This document shows positions 9,190-17,125 of a stretch of DNA of 42,353 nucleotides, piece after piece. Under the pieces are notes generated by a model. The model was not told where the DNA came from. It made no database searches and saw only the letters and a list, made by a program, of their open reading frames with translations. Source of the stretch: JBCBWG01 sp036804185. Lineage in GTDB: Bacteria; Pseudomonadota; Alphaproteobacteria; Rhizobiales; Hyphomicrobiaceae. Positions within the stretch are counted from its first letter, which is position 1, and each line of letters begins with the position of its first letter. Made by a program: the position numbers and the translations under genes. The stretch covers positions 1 to 42,353 of the forward strand of contig JBHJOC010000002.1 of the NCBI GenBank assembly GCA_050330095.1, given 5' to 3'.

Positions 9190-9467
9190 GATCGCCTCTC
9201 CCGCAGACAATCAATCCGTGCGCCTCTCATGCGGTCGGGTCGCCGGGTCCGGCCGCAGTTGACACTACGTTGTGCATGAGGGTGCGGCCGAGCGCAACGC
9301 CGGCAACGCGGTGGATCACTCAGGTTTGGGGATCGATCGTGGAGGCGGGATCATAACCTGCGCAGCGAACGCCTGTCCGATTGATGTTCTGAACTGCGCA
9401 GGTCGCGCGCTGTAACCCTTGACACCGGACTTCCGGGATTGGGGGCTCGCGCCGTAGACCAGCGACG

Positions 9468-11108
9468 TCATCGCATGGGAAGAGCGACGAAGCGGAAACT
9501 TCCGTCGGGTTTGATGACACGAAGCAGCACACTGCGCCGTGCCGCGGCTCGTGCGGCTTCGACCTGTGCGTTGAAAGCCTCCGGCGTCACTACCTGCACG
9601 CTGCCGATCTCGGCAATAACTTCGCCGACCTCGAGACCGCGACTGGCGGCGACGCTGCCAGTCTCGACCTCAGCGATGACCACGCCGCGGATCCCGTCCT
9701 TGAGTTTGTAAGTCGCAACGGCCTCAGGCGTCACCGGCGCGAGCTTGAGGCCAAGTGACGGACCGCTAGGCGCCTTGTCTGGCGGAGGCGTTGCAGGATC
9801 GGGCGTGTCGGGCGGTGACGGTCGGGTTGTCGCCGCCTGCTGGGGCTCATCTTCGCGAGATAGGCCGATCTCGATGTTGACGGACACGCGCTGGCCGTCG
9901 CGAAGCAGTTCGACAGGCACGACTTGTCCCTGTCCCGTGCGCGCGACGAGCCGTGGCAACGTTCGCATCGTGACGACGTCACGGTTGTTGAACTTGACGA
10001 TCACGTCGCCCGGCTTGAGGCCCGCTTTCTCGGACGGCCCTCCAGAGGTTACGCTGGAGACCAGCGCGCCAAACTCAGGCTTGAGCTTCAACGACCTCGC
10101 GATCTCTTCGGTGACGGTTTGAATGTTTACGCCGAGCCAGCCGCGACGCACTTCGCCATAGCGCCGCAACTGGTCGACGATCGTGATCGCAACATCAGAC
10201 GGGACAGCAAAACCGATACCGATCGAGCCACCGGTCGGTGAAATGATCGCCGTATTCACGCCGATCACCTCACCCTGCATATTGAAAAGCGGGCCGCCGG
10301 AGTTGCCTTTGTTAATGGCCGCATCGGTCTGCAGGTAGTCGTCGTAGGGCCCCGATCGAATATCGCGCTGCTTGGCAGAGATAATGCCAAGCGACACCGA
10401 CCCGCCGAGCCCGAATGGGTTGCCGATCGCAAGCACCCAGTCGCCAACGCGGATATCGTCGGAGGAGCCCCAGGGCACGGATGCGAGCTTCTGGTCCGGC
10501 GTGACTTTCAGCAGTGCGAGATCGGTTTTCTTGTCGACGCCAAGAACCTTGTCGACTTTCAGGCGCCGGCCATCGCGGAAGACGACGGTAATCTCGTCGG
10601 CACCTTCGATCACGTGGTTGTTTGTGACGATCAGGCCTTCGTCGCTGTCAACCACGAAGCCCGAGCCGAGGGAGTTGATCTTGCGAGAGGTTTGCTCATT
10701 GTCGCCCTCGAAGAAGTCCTCGAACAGGTCCTCGAACGGGGATCCCTGCGGGACACGGGGCAGCGGACGATTGCCACTCCGGCGCACATTTTGCGCCGTC
10801 GCGATATTGACGACCGAGTCCACTAGTGTCTCAACAACAGGTGCCACCGACAAGGGGCCACCTTGGGCGAGGGCCCTATCGGCGTGCGCGGGCCAGACCC
10901 CGCAGACCGCAAGTGTCGCAAAAGCGCACGCGAAGACCGAGCCCCAACGCCGCGGTGCTGCACGGTGCAATTGCCAGAGTGATTGCCAGCGTGACTGCCA
11001 GCGTGACTGCCTGAGCACTTGCGAGAGCAATTGCCGGAGCGATTTACGGTGTGATGTGGCGCGACCTGCTTCGGGCCGACTGCGTGCGATGTCCAGCATG
11101 CGATCCAT
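9468..11108 (-). CDS. degP: periplasmic serine protease DegP/HtrA family
   Basis: Envelope chaperone-protease that degrades misfolded exported proteins. The catalytic triad is visible: H165 in TNNHVIEG, D196 in KTDLALLK and S270 in GNSGGPLF (numbering from the ATG at 11108). Two PDZ domains follow (about 315-410 and 460-540), joined by a Pro/Thr-rich linker. The start is uncertain: GTG 11138, ATG 11108 and ATG 11099 all lack a strong Shine-Dalgarno, and a TTG after the repeat would give a more normal signal peptide. A signal-like stretch (FACAFATLAVCGVWPAHA) begins only about 57 residues in, preceded by a segment encoded by seven imperfect 12-nt repeats. It lies downstream of hflK-hflC, with a hairpin between that may uncouple it. 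Confidence 0.95.
   Translation of the reverse strand: MDRMLDIARSRPEAGRATSHRKSLRQLLSQVLRQSRWQSRWQSLWQLHRAAPRRWGSVFACAFATLAVCGVWPAHADRALAQGGPLSVAPVVETLVDSVVNIATAQNVRRSGNRPLPRVPQGSPFEDLFEDFFEGDNEQTSRKINSLGSGFVVDSDEGLIVTNNHVIEGADEITVVFRDGRRLKVDKVLGVDKKTDLALLKVTPDQKLASVPWGSSDDIRVGDWVLAIGNPFGLGGSVSLGIISAKQRDIRSGPYDDYLQTDAAINKGNSGGPLFNMQGEVIGVNTAIISPTGGSIGIGFAVPSDVAITIVDQLRRYGEVRRGWLGVNIQTVTEEIARSLKLKPEFGALVSSVTSGGPSEKAGLKPGDVIVKFNNRDVVTMRTLPRLVARTGQGQVVPVELLRDGQRVSVNIEIGLSREDEPQQAATTRPSPPDTPDPATPPPDKAPSGPSLGLKLAPVTPEAVATYKLKDGIRGVVIAEVETGSVAASRGLEVGEVIAEIGSVQVVTPEAFNAQVEAARAAARRSVLLRVIKPDGSFRFVALPMR
10965..11048 (-). repeat. seven imperfect 12-nt tandem repeats inside degP 5' end
   Basis: Consecutive 12-nt units (10965-10976 through 11037-11048) resemble GAGYRATTGCCA on the plus strand. 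On the coding strand each adds four residues of the type RQSR / WQSR / WQSL / WQLH, just before the signal peptide. Units differ by one to five bases. Confidence 0.75.
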
Positions 11109-11288
11109 CCGATCTTGGCCAATGCCTGAGCGTGGCACGTCGAGGTTTGCAAACGCAAGACGTTGAGCCCGTCTCGTTGGTTACAAAGAGGTCAGGTCCA
11201 GCTGAGAGCCGGGCCACGCCGCTCTCTACGTCATCGGCTGCGGGCCGGTGGCGAGGTGAGCCGCGGTCGATGCTGACCTCACGAAACC

Positions 11289-11320
11289 AAAATCCCCGAC
11301 CAGTGGCCTGGCCGGGGATT
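11289..11320 (-). terminator. hairpin after hflC
   Basis: AATCCCCG (11291-11298) pairs with CGGGGATT (11313-11320), with an inner CCAG/CTGG stem. On the minus strand it is followed by TTTTGGTTTC. It lies 35 nt beyond the hflC stop, so it may terminate hflKC or reduce read-through into degP. Confidence 0.65.
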
Positions 11321-11355
11321 ATTGACACCACAGGTAATCAGATGGTTGCGCCGGG

Positions 11356-12255
11356 TCAGTTTGCCGGGCGCGCAGCGTCGGTGCGCAGTGTGCCGGTCAG
11401 ATTGCCGAAGTACCTGAAGAACTCCGAATCCGGCGAGATCACGAGCCGCGTATCACCGGCCGCCAAACCGCGCTCGTAAGCCTGCATCGAGCGATAGAAC
11501 GCGAAGAACTCGGGATCTGAGCTGAAGGCCTCGGCAAAGATCCTGTTGCGAGCAGCATCGCCCTCACCGCGCATGATCTCAGACTCACGCGTGGCTTCTG
11601 CCTTAATCACCGTCGCTTCTCGGTCTGCAGTCGCCCGAATCCGGTTCGCAGCTGCGGCACCCTCGGCGCGCGCTTCTGCTGCTTCTTGTTGCCGCTCTGT
11701 CTGCATCCGCCGATAGATGGCCTCGGAGTTTGCTTCGGGCAGGTCGGCGCGACGGATTTTAACGTCCAGCACGAGAACGCCGAGGTCGGCAGCCTCCCGG
11801 TTCACTTGCCGGGTGATTTCGGTCATCAGCGCATCGCGTTGGTCACGCACCACCGCGAGGAAGGTCGCGCCGCCAAGCGCCCGGCGCAGGGCTGCTTCGA
11901 GGAACGTCGACAGCCGCGTCCGGGCTCGCGCTTCGGTCCTGACCGCTTGGTAGAACCGCAACGGATCCGTAATGCGGAACCTAGCGAAGGCATCAACGAC
12001 AAGCCGCTTCGGATCGCTCGTGATCAGTTCCTGTGGGTCCATATCGAGATCGAGGATCCGATTGTCAAAGAATACGACCTCGTCCACCACTGGAATGCGC
12101 CAGTTGAGGCCTGGCTTGCTAATGACGTTTTGGACCTGTCCGAACCTCAAGACGAGTGCCTGCTGGCGTTCATCGACGATGAAGGCCGCAAGGTAGACTG
12201 CCGTGCCCGCAAGCCCGAGCACGACTACGAGAAACGCGAAAAGCGCGCGCATCAT
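11356..12255 (-). CDS. hflC: HflC, SPFH/prohibitin protein regulating FtsH
   Basis: Forms with HflK the membrane complex that surrounds and restrains the FtsH protease. 299 residues: one N-terminal membrane segment (about 4-23, ALFAFLVVVLGLAGTAVYLAAF), then the SPFH/band-7 domain beginning VDERQQALVLRFGQV. A charged helical, Ala/Glu/Arg-rich segment follows (QTERQQEAAEARAEGAAAANRIRATADREA). Its ATG overlaps the hflK stop by 4 nt, so the two are translationally coupled. Confidence 0.96.
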   Translation of the reverse strand: MMRALFAFLVVVLGLAGTAVYLAAFIVDERQQALVLRFGQVQNVISKPGLNWRIPVVDEVVFFDNRILDLDMDPQELITSDPKRLVVDAFARFRITDPLRFYQAVRTEARARTRLSTFLEAALRRALGGATFLAVVRDQRDALMTEITRQVNREAADLGVLVLDVKIRRADLPEANSEAIYRRMQTERQQEAAEARAEGAAAANRIRATADREATVIKAEATRESEIMRGEGDAARNRIFAEAFSSDPEFFAFYRSMQAYERGLAAGDTRLVISPDSEFFRYFGNLTGTLRTDAARPAN

Positions 12256-13508
12256 CGGCTTTCTCCCTGGCTCAGAGTGCGGGTTTCACGTTGCCCAGCC
12301 CGGTTCGTACCGTCAGCCTGGGTCGTGTTTCGTGGTCTCAATTCATTCAGTGGGAGGTAGGGTACGACGCCCTGGCCACTGGCACTGTTGTCGATGATGA
12401 TCTTGTCGGTATCCTGCAACACCCGCTCCATGGTCTCGAGGAACAGCCGCTTGCGGGTCACGTCGGGAGCTTTGAGATACTCTTCGAGAATCTGTGTGAA
12501 CCGCGAAGCCTGACCCTGAGCTTCTGCAACCGTCTGATCGCGATAGCCTTGGGCAGCCTGCAGGATTCTTTCAGCCTCGCCTCGGGCTTCTGGAACGATC
12601 CGGTTGGCATAGGCCCGCGCTTCGTTCTGCAACCGCTCCTGGTCGGCGCGCGCTGCCTGGACATCGCGGAAGGCGTCGATGACGTTCGACGGCGGATCGA
12701 CTTGGCGCAGCTGCACTTGAGTGACGAGAATACCGGCCTTGTAGGTGTCGAGCGTGCGCTGCATCAGCTCCTTGACCGCGGTCTCTGTGCGCTCGCGATC
12801 CTGCGTTAGAATTGGCTGGATCTCGCTGCGTCCAACGATTTCGCGCATGGCACTTTCGGCCACTTCTTTGACCGTGTTCTCTGGATTCTGGATATTGAAC
12901 AGGTACATCATAGCACCGTTCCGCCCGGTCTCGGGGTCGGTCGCGGCCGAGTTGATCTGCCAAATGACCTCGAAGTCGATGTCGACAATGTTCTCATCGC
13001 CGGTCAACATCAGGCTCTCGGCCGGGACGTCCTGACGGCTCGTCGCCCCGAAGCCCGCGTTGACCCCGCCGCGGAAGCCGATCTGGACCGTGTTTCGGGC
13101 GGTGACGTCTGGCTTGAGAACCTCTTCGATTGGGAATGGCAGGCGGAAATGCAGACCGGGCCCGGTCGTGCGGTTCACTTCGCCAAACCGGAGGACGATG
13201 CCCTCCTCGTTCGGGTTCACGCGGTACGTAAAGGCCGTGTACGATAGCACAGCGAAGCCGACCGCAAGGATCAATGCCCAGAAAGCTTTAGGGATCCCGC
13301 CGCCTGCAACTTGCTTGAAGCGATCCTGGCTCCGGCGCAGAAGTTCCTCGAGGTCCGGCGGTTGTTGACCGCCGCCACCGCCCTGGCCCCATGGGCCACC
13401 GCCTCCTTGGCCCCACGGTCCACCCCCGCCGCCACCGGGCGGTTGTCCCCATGGTCCGCCGCCGCCGCTTTTCCAGCCGCCGCCGTTCGAATTGTTGTTC
13501 CAAGACAT
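12252..13508 (-). CDS. hflK: HflK, SPFH/prohibitin protein regulating FtsH
   Basis: Partner of HflC in the FtsH-controlling complex. I chose the ATG at 13508, which starts MSWNNNSNGGGWKSGG, the usual HflK opening; the frame extends 22 codons further without need. The N-terminus is a cytoplasmic Gly-rich tract with repeated GGPWGQ units (about residues 12-48). One membrane segment follows near 72-92 (AFWALILAVGFAVLSYTAF), then the SPFH domain (VNPNEEGIVLRFGEVNR) and a long helical region. 418 residues. It overlaps hflC by 4 nt. A GC-rich hairpin lies 22 nt upstream of its start. Confidence 0.96.
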   Translation of the reverse strand: MSWNNNSNGGGWKSGGGGPWGQPPGGGGGGPWGQGGGGPWGQGGGGGQQPPDLEELLRRSQDRFKQVAGGGIPKAFWALILAVGFAVLSYTAFTYRVNPNEEGIVLRFGEVNRTTGPGLHFRLPFPIEEVLKPDVTARNTVQIGFRGGVNAGFGATSRQDVPAESLMLTGDENIVDIDFEVIWQINSAATDPETGRNGAMMYLFNIQNPENTVKEVAESAMREIVGRSEIQPILTQDRERTETAVKELMQRTLDTYKAGILVTQVQLRQVDPPSNVIDAFRDVQAARADQERLQNEARAYANRIVPEARGEAERILQAAQGYRDQTVAEAQGQASRFTQILEEYLKAPDVTRKRLFLETMERVLQDTDKIIIDNSASGQGVVPYLPLNELRPRNTTQADGTNRAGQRETRTLSQGESR

Positions 13509-13529
13509 TCCAGTCCGCCTTGCGCCAGT

Positions 13530-13548
13530 GCCGGAGGCCTGCTCCGGC
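13530..13548 (-). promoter_or_regulatory. hairpin in the hflK leader
   Basis: GCCGGAG (13542-13548 on the coding strand) pairs with CTCCGGC (13530-13536) around a 5-nt loop. It ends about 21 nt before the hflK ATG, just upstream of the ribosome-binding region. The rest of 13549-13827 shows no gene or clear signal. Confidence 0.35.
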
Positions 13549-13827
13549 TTGTGAGAGAAGTAGTTGAGCATCACGCGGAAGCGCGTCGAAACCGACCAAC
13601 TCCTCGTGGGATGCCATCTCGATCATGTTCTTATCGTCGCCAAGGCTGCCGGGCAACGCTGCCTCGTAACTGGGACCTTCGACATGTCCCTTCAAGGCGT
13701 CTGCGGCTAAATTGCCAGCGATTTCACGACCGTGAGATTGTTTTCGCCAACACGCGCATTAGTCGCGGCCCATACGGCTTCGCCTGGATCACCGACGGCT
13801 GGTTGGCCCCTCGCGACGCGCGGCCGC

Positions 13828-14085
13828 TCATGACCACATGAGGCCCAGGATGCGGCCTGCGAAATACCCTATGGACGTTGTAACGACTGCATGGCCGAAA
13901 TAGATCGCGAGCGCAATGCGCGCGACGACGTTTGGCTCGTTCCGGGTCGCAAACCGGGCGCGCATGATGATCCTGGGGCCCGATAACATGAGCAGGAGCG
14001 AGGCCGATGTTGCGACGAGCATGTCCCATCGCGCATCCATGCCACCCGCGACGACACACACGATGAATGCGAGCCACAGTTCCAT
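13828..14085 (-). CDS. small membrane protein of unknown function
   Basis: 85 residues with about three hydrophobic segments: 1-15 (LWLAFIVCVVAGG), 22-41 (MLVATSASLLLMLSGPRII) and 53-84 (VVARIALAIYFGHAVVTTSIGYFAGRILGLMW, a single long run or a hairpin). A strong ribosome-binding site (GGAGGGG) lies 8 nt before the ATG at 14085, the main reason to accept it. A longer overlapping frame to 14128 is out of phase with this one and looks like a shadow. I do not recognise the family. It is separated by about 320 nt from hflK. Confidence 0.6.
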   Translation of the reverse strand: MELWLAFIVCVVAGGMDARWDMLVATSASLLLMLSGPRIIMRARFATRNEPNVVARIALAIYFGHAVVTTSIGYFAGRILGLMWS

Positions 14086-14717
14086 CCCGGCGCCCCTCCG
14101 GTCCCGTTACGCGGCCTGAGCCGATCAAGCGCAGGGCTGCAGTCGCCGCCGGTTAAGCTTCAGAAGTCCAAGAGCAACCCAGTTCGTAAAGCCCGGTGCG
14201 CTGAAAGGCGTCGAAACCCTGCTGCTGATCGCCGGACCGAATCGTGGACCCTGCTTGCAACCTGATCTTTGCACACGCCACAGTCGTGCTCTGTGTCGGG
14301 TGCGGCAAGTCAAATGCGCAAAGGCCGCGACTAAGGTCTAAGCATAGAGGTGCCTCAGTCCATCTCGCTGACCGGTGCGCGCGTTGTCATTGCTCAGCGA
14401 ACATTGTGTTGCCGCGCAAGGGGGTCGCGCAGAGCCCCACGCCGCCCACATCTGCGCAATGTCAAAATCGCGGGTGATGAGCCTCTCACCAGAGCCGGGA
14501 ACGCCGCCGCAGCCGGTGCCCCAAACGAGTGCCGCCGATCAGAAGTCCCTGCACCATCTGCAACACCCGCCGTCCCGGGACGTCTGATCGGAAAGCGGTA
14601 CGAGATCCAATATGTTGCTCGTACCCATTGCTTTCCGCAGGTCGTTTCGGTGTCTGACGAGGGTGCGAGACGAACGACGGGAAGCGGGTGCCAGCGCCCA
14701 ACTCTGAGGATTATCCC
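14086..14717. other. divergent intergenic region containing repeat element copy 1
   Basis: About 630 nt between the small membrane protein and the VOC protein. Its right third is the dispersed element (14516-14687). No ORF in the remainder has a plausible start, and there is no RNA gene I can recognise. The promoter of the VOC gene must lie in or upstream of the repeat. Confidence 0.5.
14516..14687 (-). repeat. dispersed element of about 170 nt, copy 1, with conserved hairpin
   Basis: Its reverse complement aligns along nearly its whole length with 28819-28986. Nested stems: CGGAAAG (14589-14595) with CTTTCCG (14631-14637), and GGTACGA (14597-14603) with TCGTACC (14619-14625), with a 15-nt apical loop. 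It ends 30 nt before the ATG of the VOC gene, so it forms part of that gene's upstream region. Confidence 0.7.
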
Positions 14718-15668
14718 ATGCAACCCGACATAGAGGGCCTCCATCACGTGACTGCGCTGGCCAGCAATGCCCGCGTGAACAATGCGTTTTTCACCGGTCT
14801 CCTTGGGCTGCGAAGGGTCAAGACAACGGTCAACTTCGACGCACCCGACGTCTACCACCTGTATTACGGAGATCGCGTCGGCACGCCGGGCAGCGTCGTG
14901 ACTTATTTTCCGTTCGAGAGGGCACAGCGCGGGCGCTCGGGTCCAGGTGCTGTCGCGGAAACGGCATTCGTTGCCCCACGCGGCAGCCTCGACGCTTGGC
15001 ACGATCGGATCGCCTCATCTGGTCTTGCTGTTGTGGATAGCGAGCGCCCCTTCGGCGACCGCGGGCTCCGGTTCGAAGGACCCGACGGTGAACGCCTCGT
15101 GCTGGTCGAAGACGACGTCGCAGGAGCGCTCGGCCCGCACGCATTACAGGTCTGGAGCACCGGCGACGTGGGCCCAGAATTGGCGATTCGGGGCTTTCAC
15201 TCGGTGTCCCTCAGTCTGCGGGACATCGGCCCTGAGCGCGAGCTTCTGGCCGAAATGGGGTACGAGACCGTCGCGCACGAGGGCGCCACGACACGCATGC
15301 GGGTCCGTCGCGGCGGGCGGGGTGCTGCCCTGATCGATCTCTCCGCCGATCCCAACGCGCCAGCGGCGATCCAGGGCGCAGGTTCGATCCATCACATCGC
15401 CTTTGCCGTCGCCGACGCCGCGGCACAGGTGCGGGTCCGCGAATTGATCGCGGGGCTCGGGTTCCAGGTCACGCCGCAGATCGACCGCGATTACTTCCGT
15501 GCGGTTTATTTCCGAACGCCCGGCGGCATCCTGTTCGAGGTTGCGACCAACCTGCCAGGCTTCCTGCGCGATGAACCGGTCGAAACGCTCGGGCAGTATC
15601 TGAAGCTTCCGACCCAGCATCAACACCTGCGCCCGTCGCTCGAGCAGACCCTGCCCCCGCTTGAATAA
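14718..15668 (+). CDS. VOC-family ring-cleaving dioxygenase homologue
   Basis: 316 residues from the ATG at 14718, which has GAGGA 8 nt upstream; the frame opens 30 nt earlier without a ribosome-binding site. Two vicinal-oxygen-chelate halves are visible. The N-terminal half begins GLHHVTALASNARVNNAFFTGLLGLRRVKTTVNFD; the C-terminal half contains SIHHIAFAVAD and GGILFEVATN. His residues in the two HH pairs and Glu of ILFEVA fit the metal ligands of this fold. The sequence resembles the LinE/PcpA/MhqO group, hydroquinone-type extradiol dioxygenases, but substrate cannot be read from sequence. It is followed closely by the CoxE-like gene on the same strand. Confidence 0.85.
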   Translation: MQPDIEGLHHVTALASNARVNNAFFTGLLGLRRVKTTVNFDAPDVYHLYYGDRVGTPGSVVTYFPFERAQRGRSGPGAVAETAFVAPRGSLDAWHDRIASSGLAVVDSERPFGDRGLRFEGPDGERLVLVEDDVAGALGPHALQVWSTGDVGPELAIRGFHSVSLSLRDIGPERELLAEMGYETVAHEGATTRMRVRRGGRGAALIDLSADPNAPAAIQGAGSIHHIAFAVADAAAQVRVRELIAGLGFQVTPQIDRDYFRAVYFRTPGGILFEVATNLPGFLRDEPVETLGQYLKLPTQHQHLRPSLEQTLPPLE

Positions 15669-15778
15669 GGCGTGGACTGCAAGCTCAGAAGTCAGCGCTT
15701 GTGACGGGGTTGCAGGTTGCCGTTGGAGCGCCGACAACTGGGGGACCAACAGACCTTGAGCGAGCACAAGACACACCG

Positions 15779-17065
15779 ATGACCGCCGCTCTCCCACCAG
15801 CACCTGCCCCGCGGCCAGACGGAAGTCCGCCCGACGGCCTCGCGCAAGACCCGCCGGCGCCAGTGAGGCCTGCGGCCAACATCGCTATTGCGCGCGCCGA
15901 CGGTGGCAAGCTGGCAGAAAACATCATTCATTTCGGCCGTCTGCTGCGGGCGTCCGGGCTTCGCAGCGGGCCGGACCGGGCGCGCTTGGCCGTCGATGCC
16001 GTGTGCGCGGTCGGGATCGAGGACCCCAAGAAACTGTACTGGGCACTGTCCAGCGTCTTCGTTCAGCGCCGGTCTGATCGCGAGGTCTTCAACCAGGCGT
16101 TCGTGATGTTCTGGAAGGACCCTGGATATCTCGAGCAGATGATGTCGCTCGTCGTCCCCAGCCTCCGGAGCGGGGTGGACGGCACCGAAAAATCTTTGTC
16201 ACGCCGGCTTTCGGAAAGCCTGTTCCATAGGATAGGCGGTGCAAAGCCAGACGAGCGCCCGCCGGTCGAGGTTGAGGCGCGCGGCACGTTTTCGCTTTCC
16301 GAAACGTTCCAGACCAAAGACTTCGAGCAAATGAGCGCCAGCGAGCTGGCTGCGGCGCGCGCTGAAATCGCGAAACTGACATTACCCGGCGATGCGCTGG
16401 TGACACGTCGCATCCGGGCCCGCAGTTCCGGGGCCAACCTCGACCTGAGAGCCATGGTCAGAGCGGCTGGACGCGGCGCAGCCGGCGACCTGCTGCCCCG
16501 TTACCGTGAGCGCGTGGTCAAGCGACCACCACTTGTCATTCTCTGTGATATCTCCGGTAGCATGGAGACCTATGTTCGCGTGTTGCTGCACTTTGTTTAT
16601 GCGCTGACCAACGACCGAGACCGGGTTTCGGTTTTTCTGTTCGGCACGCGACTTACGAATGTGACGCGACATCTGCGGCACCGCGATCCTGATTTGGCGA
16701 TCTCGCAGATCGGTGGCGGCGTGACGGACTGGTCCGGCGGGACCCGCATCGGGGCATCGCTCGAAACGTTCAATCGCATCTGGGCTCGGCGGGTGCTCGG
16801 TCAGAACGCGACGGTGCTGTTGATCACTGATGGTCTCGATCGCGAAGAGGCCGAAGGTCTTGACCGCGCCACCCGCCGTCTGAGCGCCAACGCGCGCCGC
16901 CTCATTTGGCTCAATCCGTTGCTGCGATATGAGGGCTACGAACCGATCGCGAGCGGAGCGTCAGTGCTCGACCGCCATGTCACCGAGCAACGGCCGTGCC
17001 ATAATCTTTCCAGCCTCCGGGCCCTCGCAAACGCATTGGAGGCGGGGCGGCGTCGAGGCGCTTAG
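15779..17065 (+). CDS. CoxE-like VWA domain protein
   Basis: 428 residues from the ATG at 15779; an in-frame GTG at 15701 is possible and neither has a strong ribosome-binding site. The N-terminus is Pro/Ala-rich. The middle matches the CoxE family (FGRLLRASGLRSGPDRARLAVDAV; FWKDPGYLEQMM). The C-terminal von Willebrand A domain has an intact metal-binding MIDAS motif DISGS at 257-261 and a second Asp in LLITDGLDREEAEG. Family members help mature molybdenum hydroxylases such as CO dehydrogenase, usually beside an AAA+ CoxD ATPase; no CoxD is in the window. A molybdenum hydroxylase large subunit lies about 7 kb away on the other strand. Related VWA proteins also occur in unrelated loci, so the link is only suggestive. 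Confidence 0.88.
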   Translation: MTAALPPAPAPRPDGSPPDGLAQDPPAPVRPAANIAIARADGGKLAENIIHFGRLLRASGLRSGPDRARLAVDAVCAVGIEDPKKLYWALSSVFVQRRSDREVFNQAFVMFWKDPGYLEQMMSLVVPSLRSGVDGTEKSLSRRLSESLFHRIGGAKPDERPPVEVEARGTFSLSETFQTKDFEQMSASELAAARAEIAKLTLPGDALVTRRIRARSSGANLDLRAMVRAAGRGAAGDLLPRYRERVVKRPPLVILCDISGSMETYVRVLLHFVYALTNDRDRVSVFLFGTRLTNVTRHLRHRDPDLAISQIGGGVTDWSGGTRIGASLETFNRIWARRVLGQNATVLLITDGLDREEAEGLDRATRRLSANARRLIWLNPLLRYEGYEPIASGASVLDRHVTEQRPCHNLSSLRALANALEAGRRRGA

Positions 17066-17125
17066 CGCGGCGATGCGGTCGAACGCTAAGCGGCCGCTGC
17101 CTGCAAACGGCAAACGGGGGGAGCC

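Noticed and set aside
14394..15002. Minus-strand frame across repeat copy 1 into the VOC gene
   Set aside because: Part of its peptide resembles a frame in copy 2 only because the DNA is repeated; no ribosome-binding site or known family, and it is antisense to the VOC gene.
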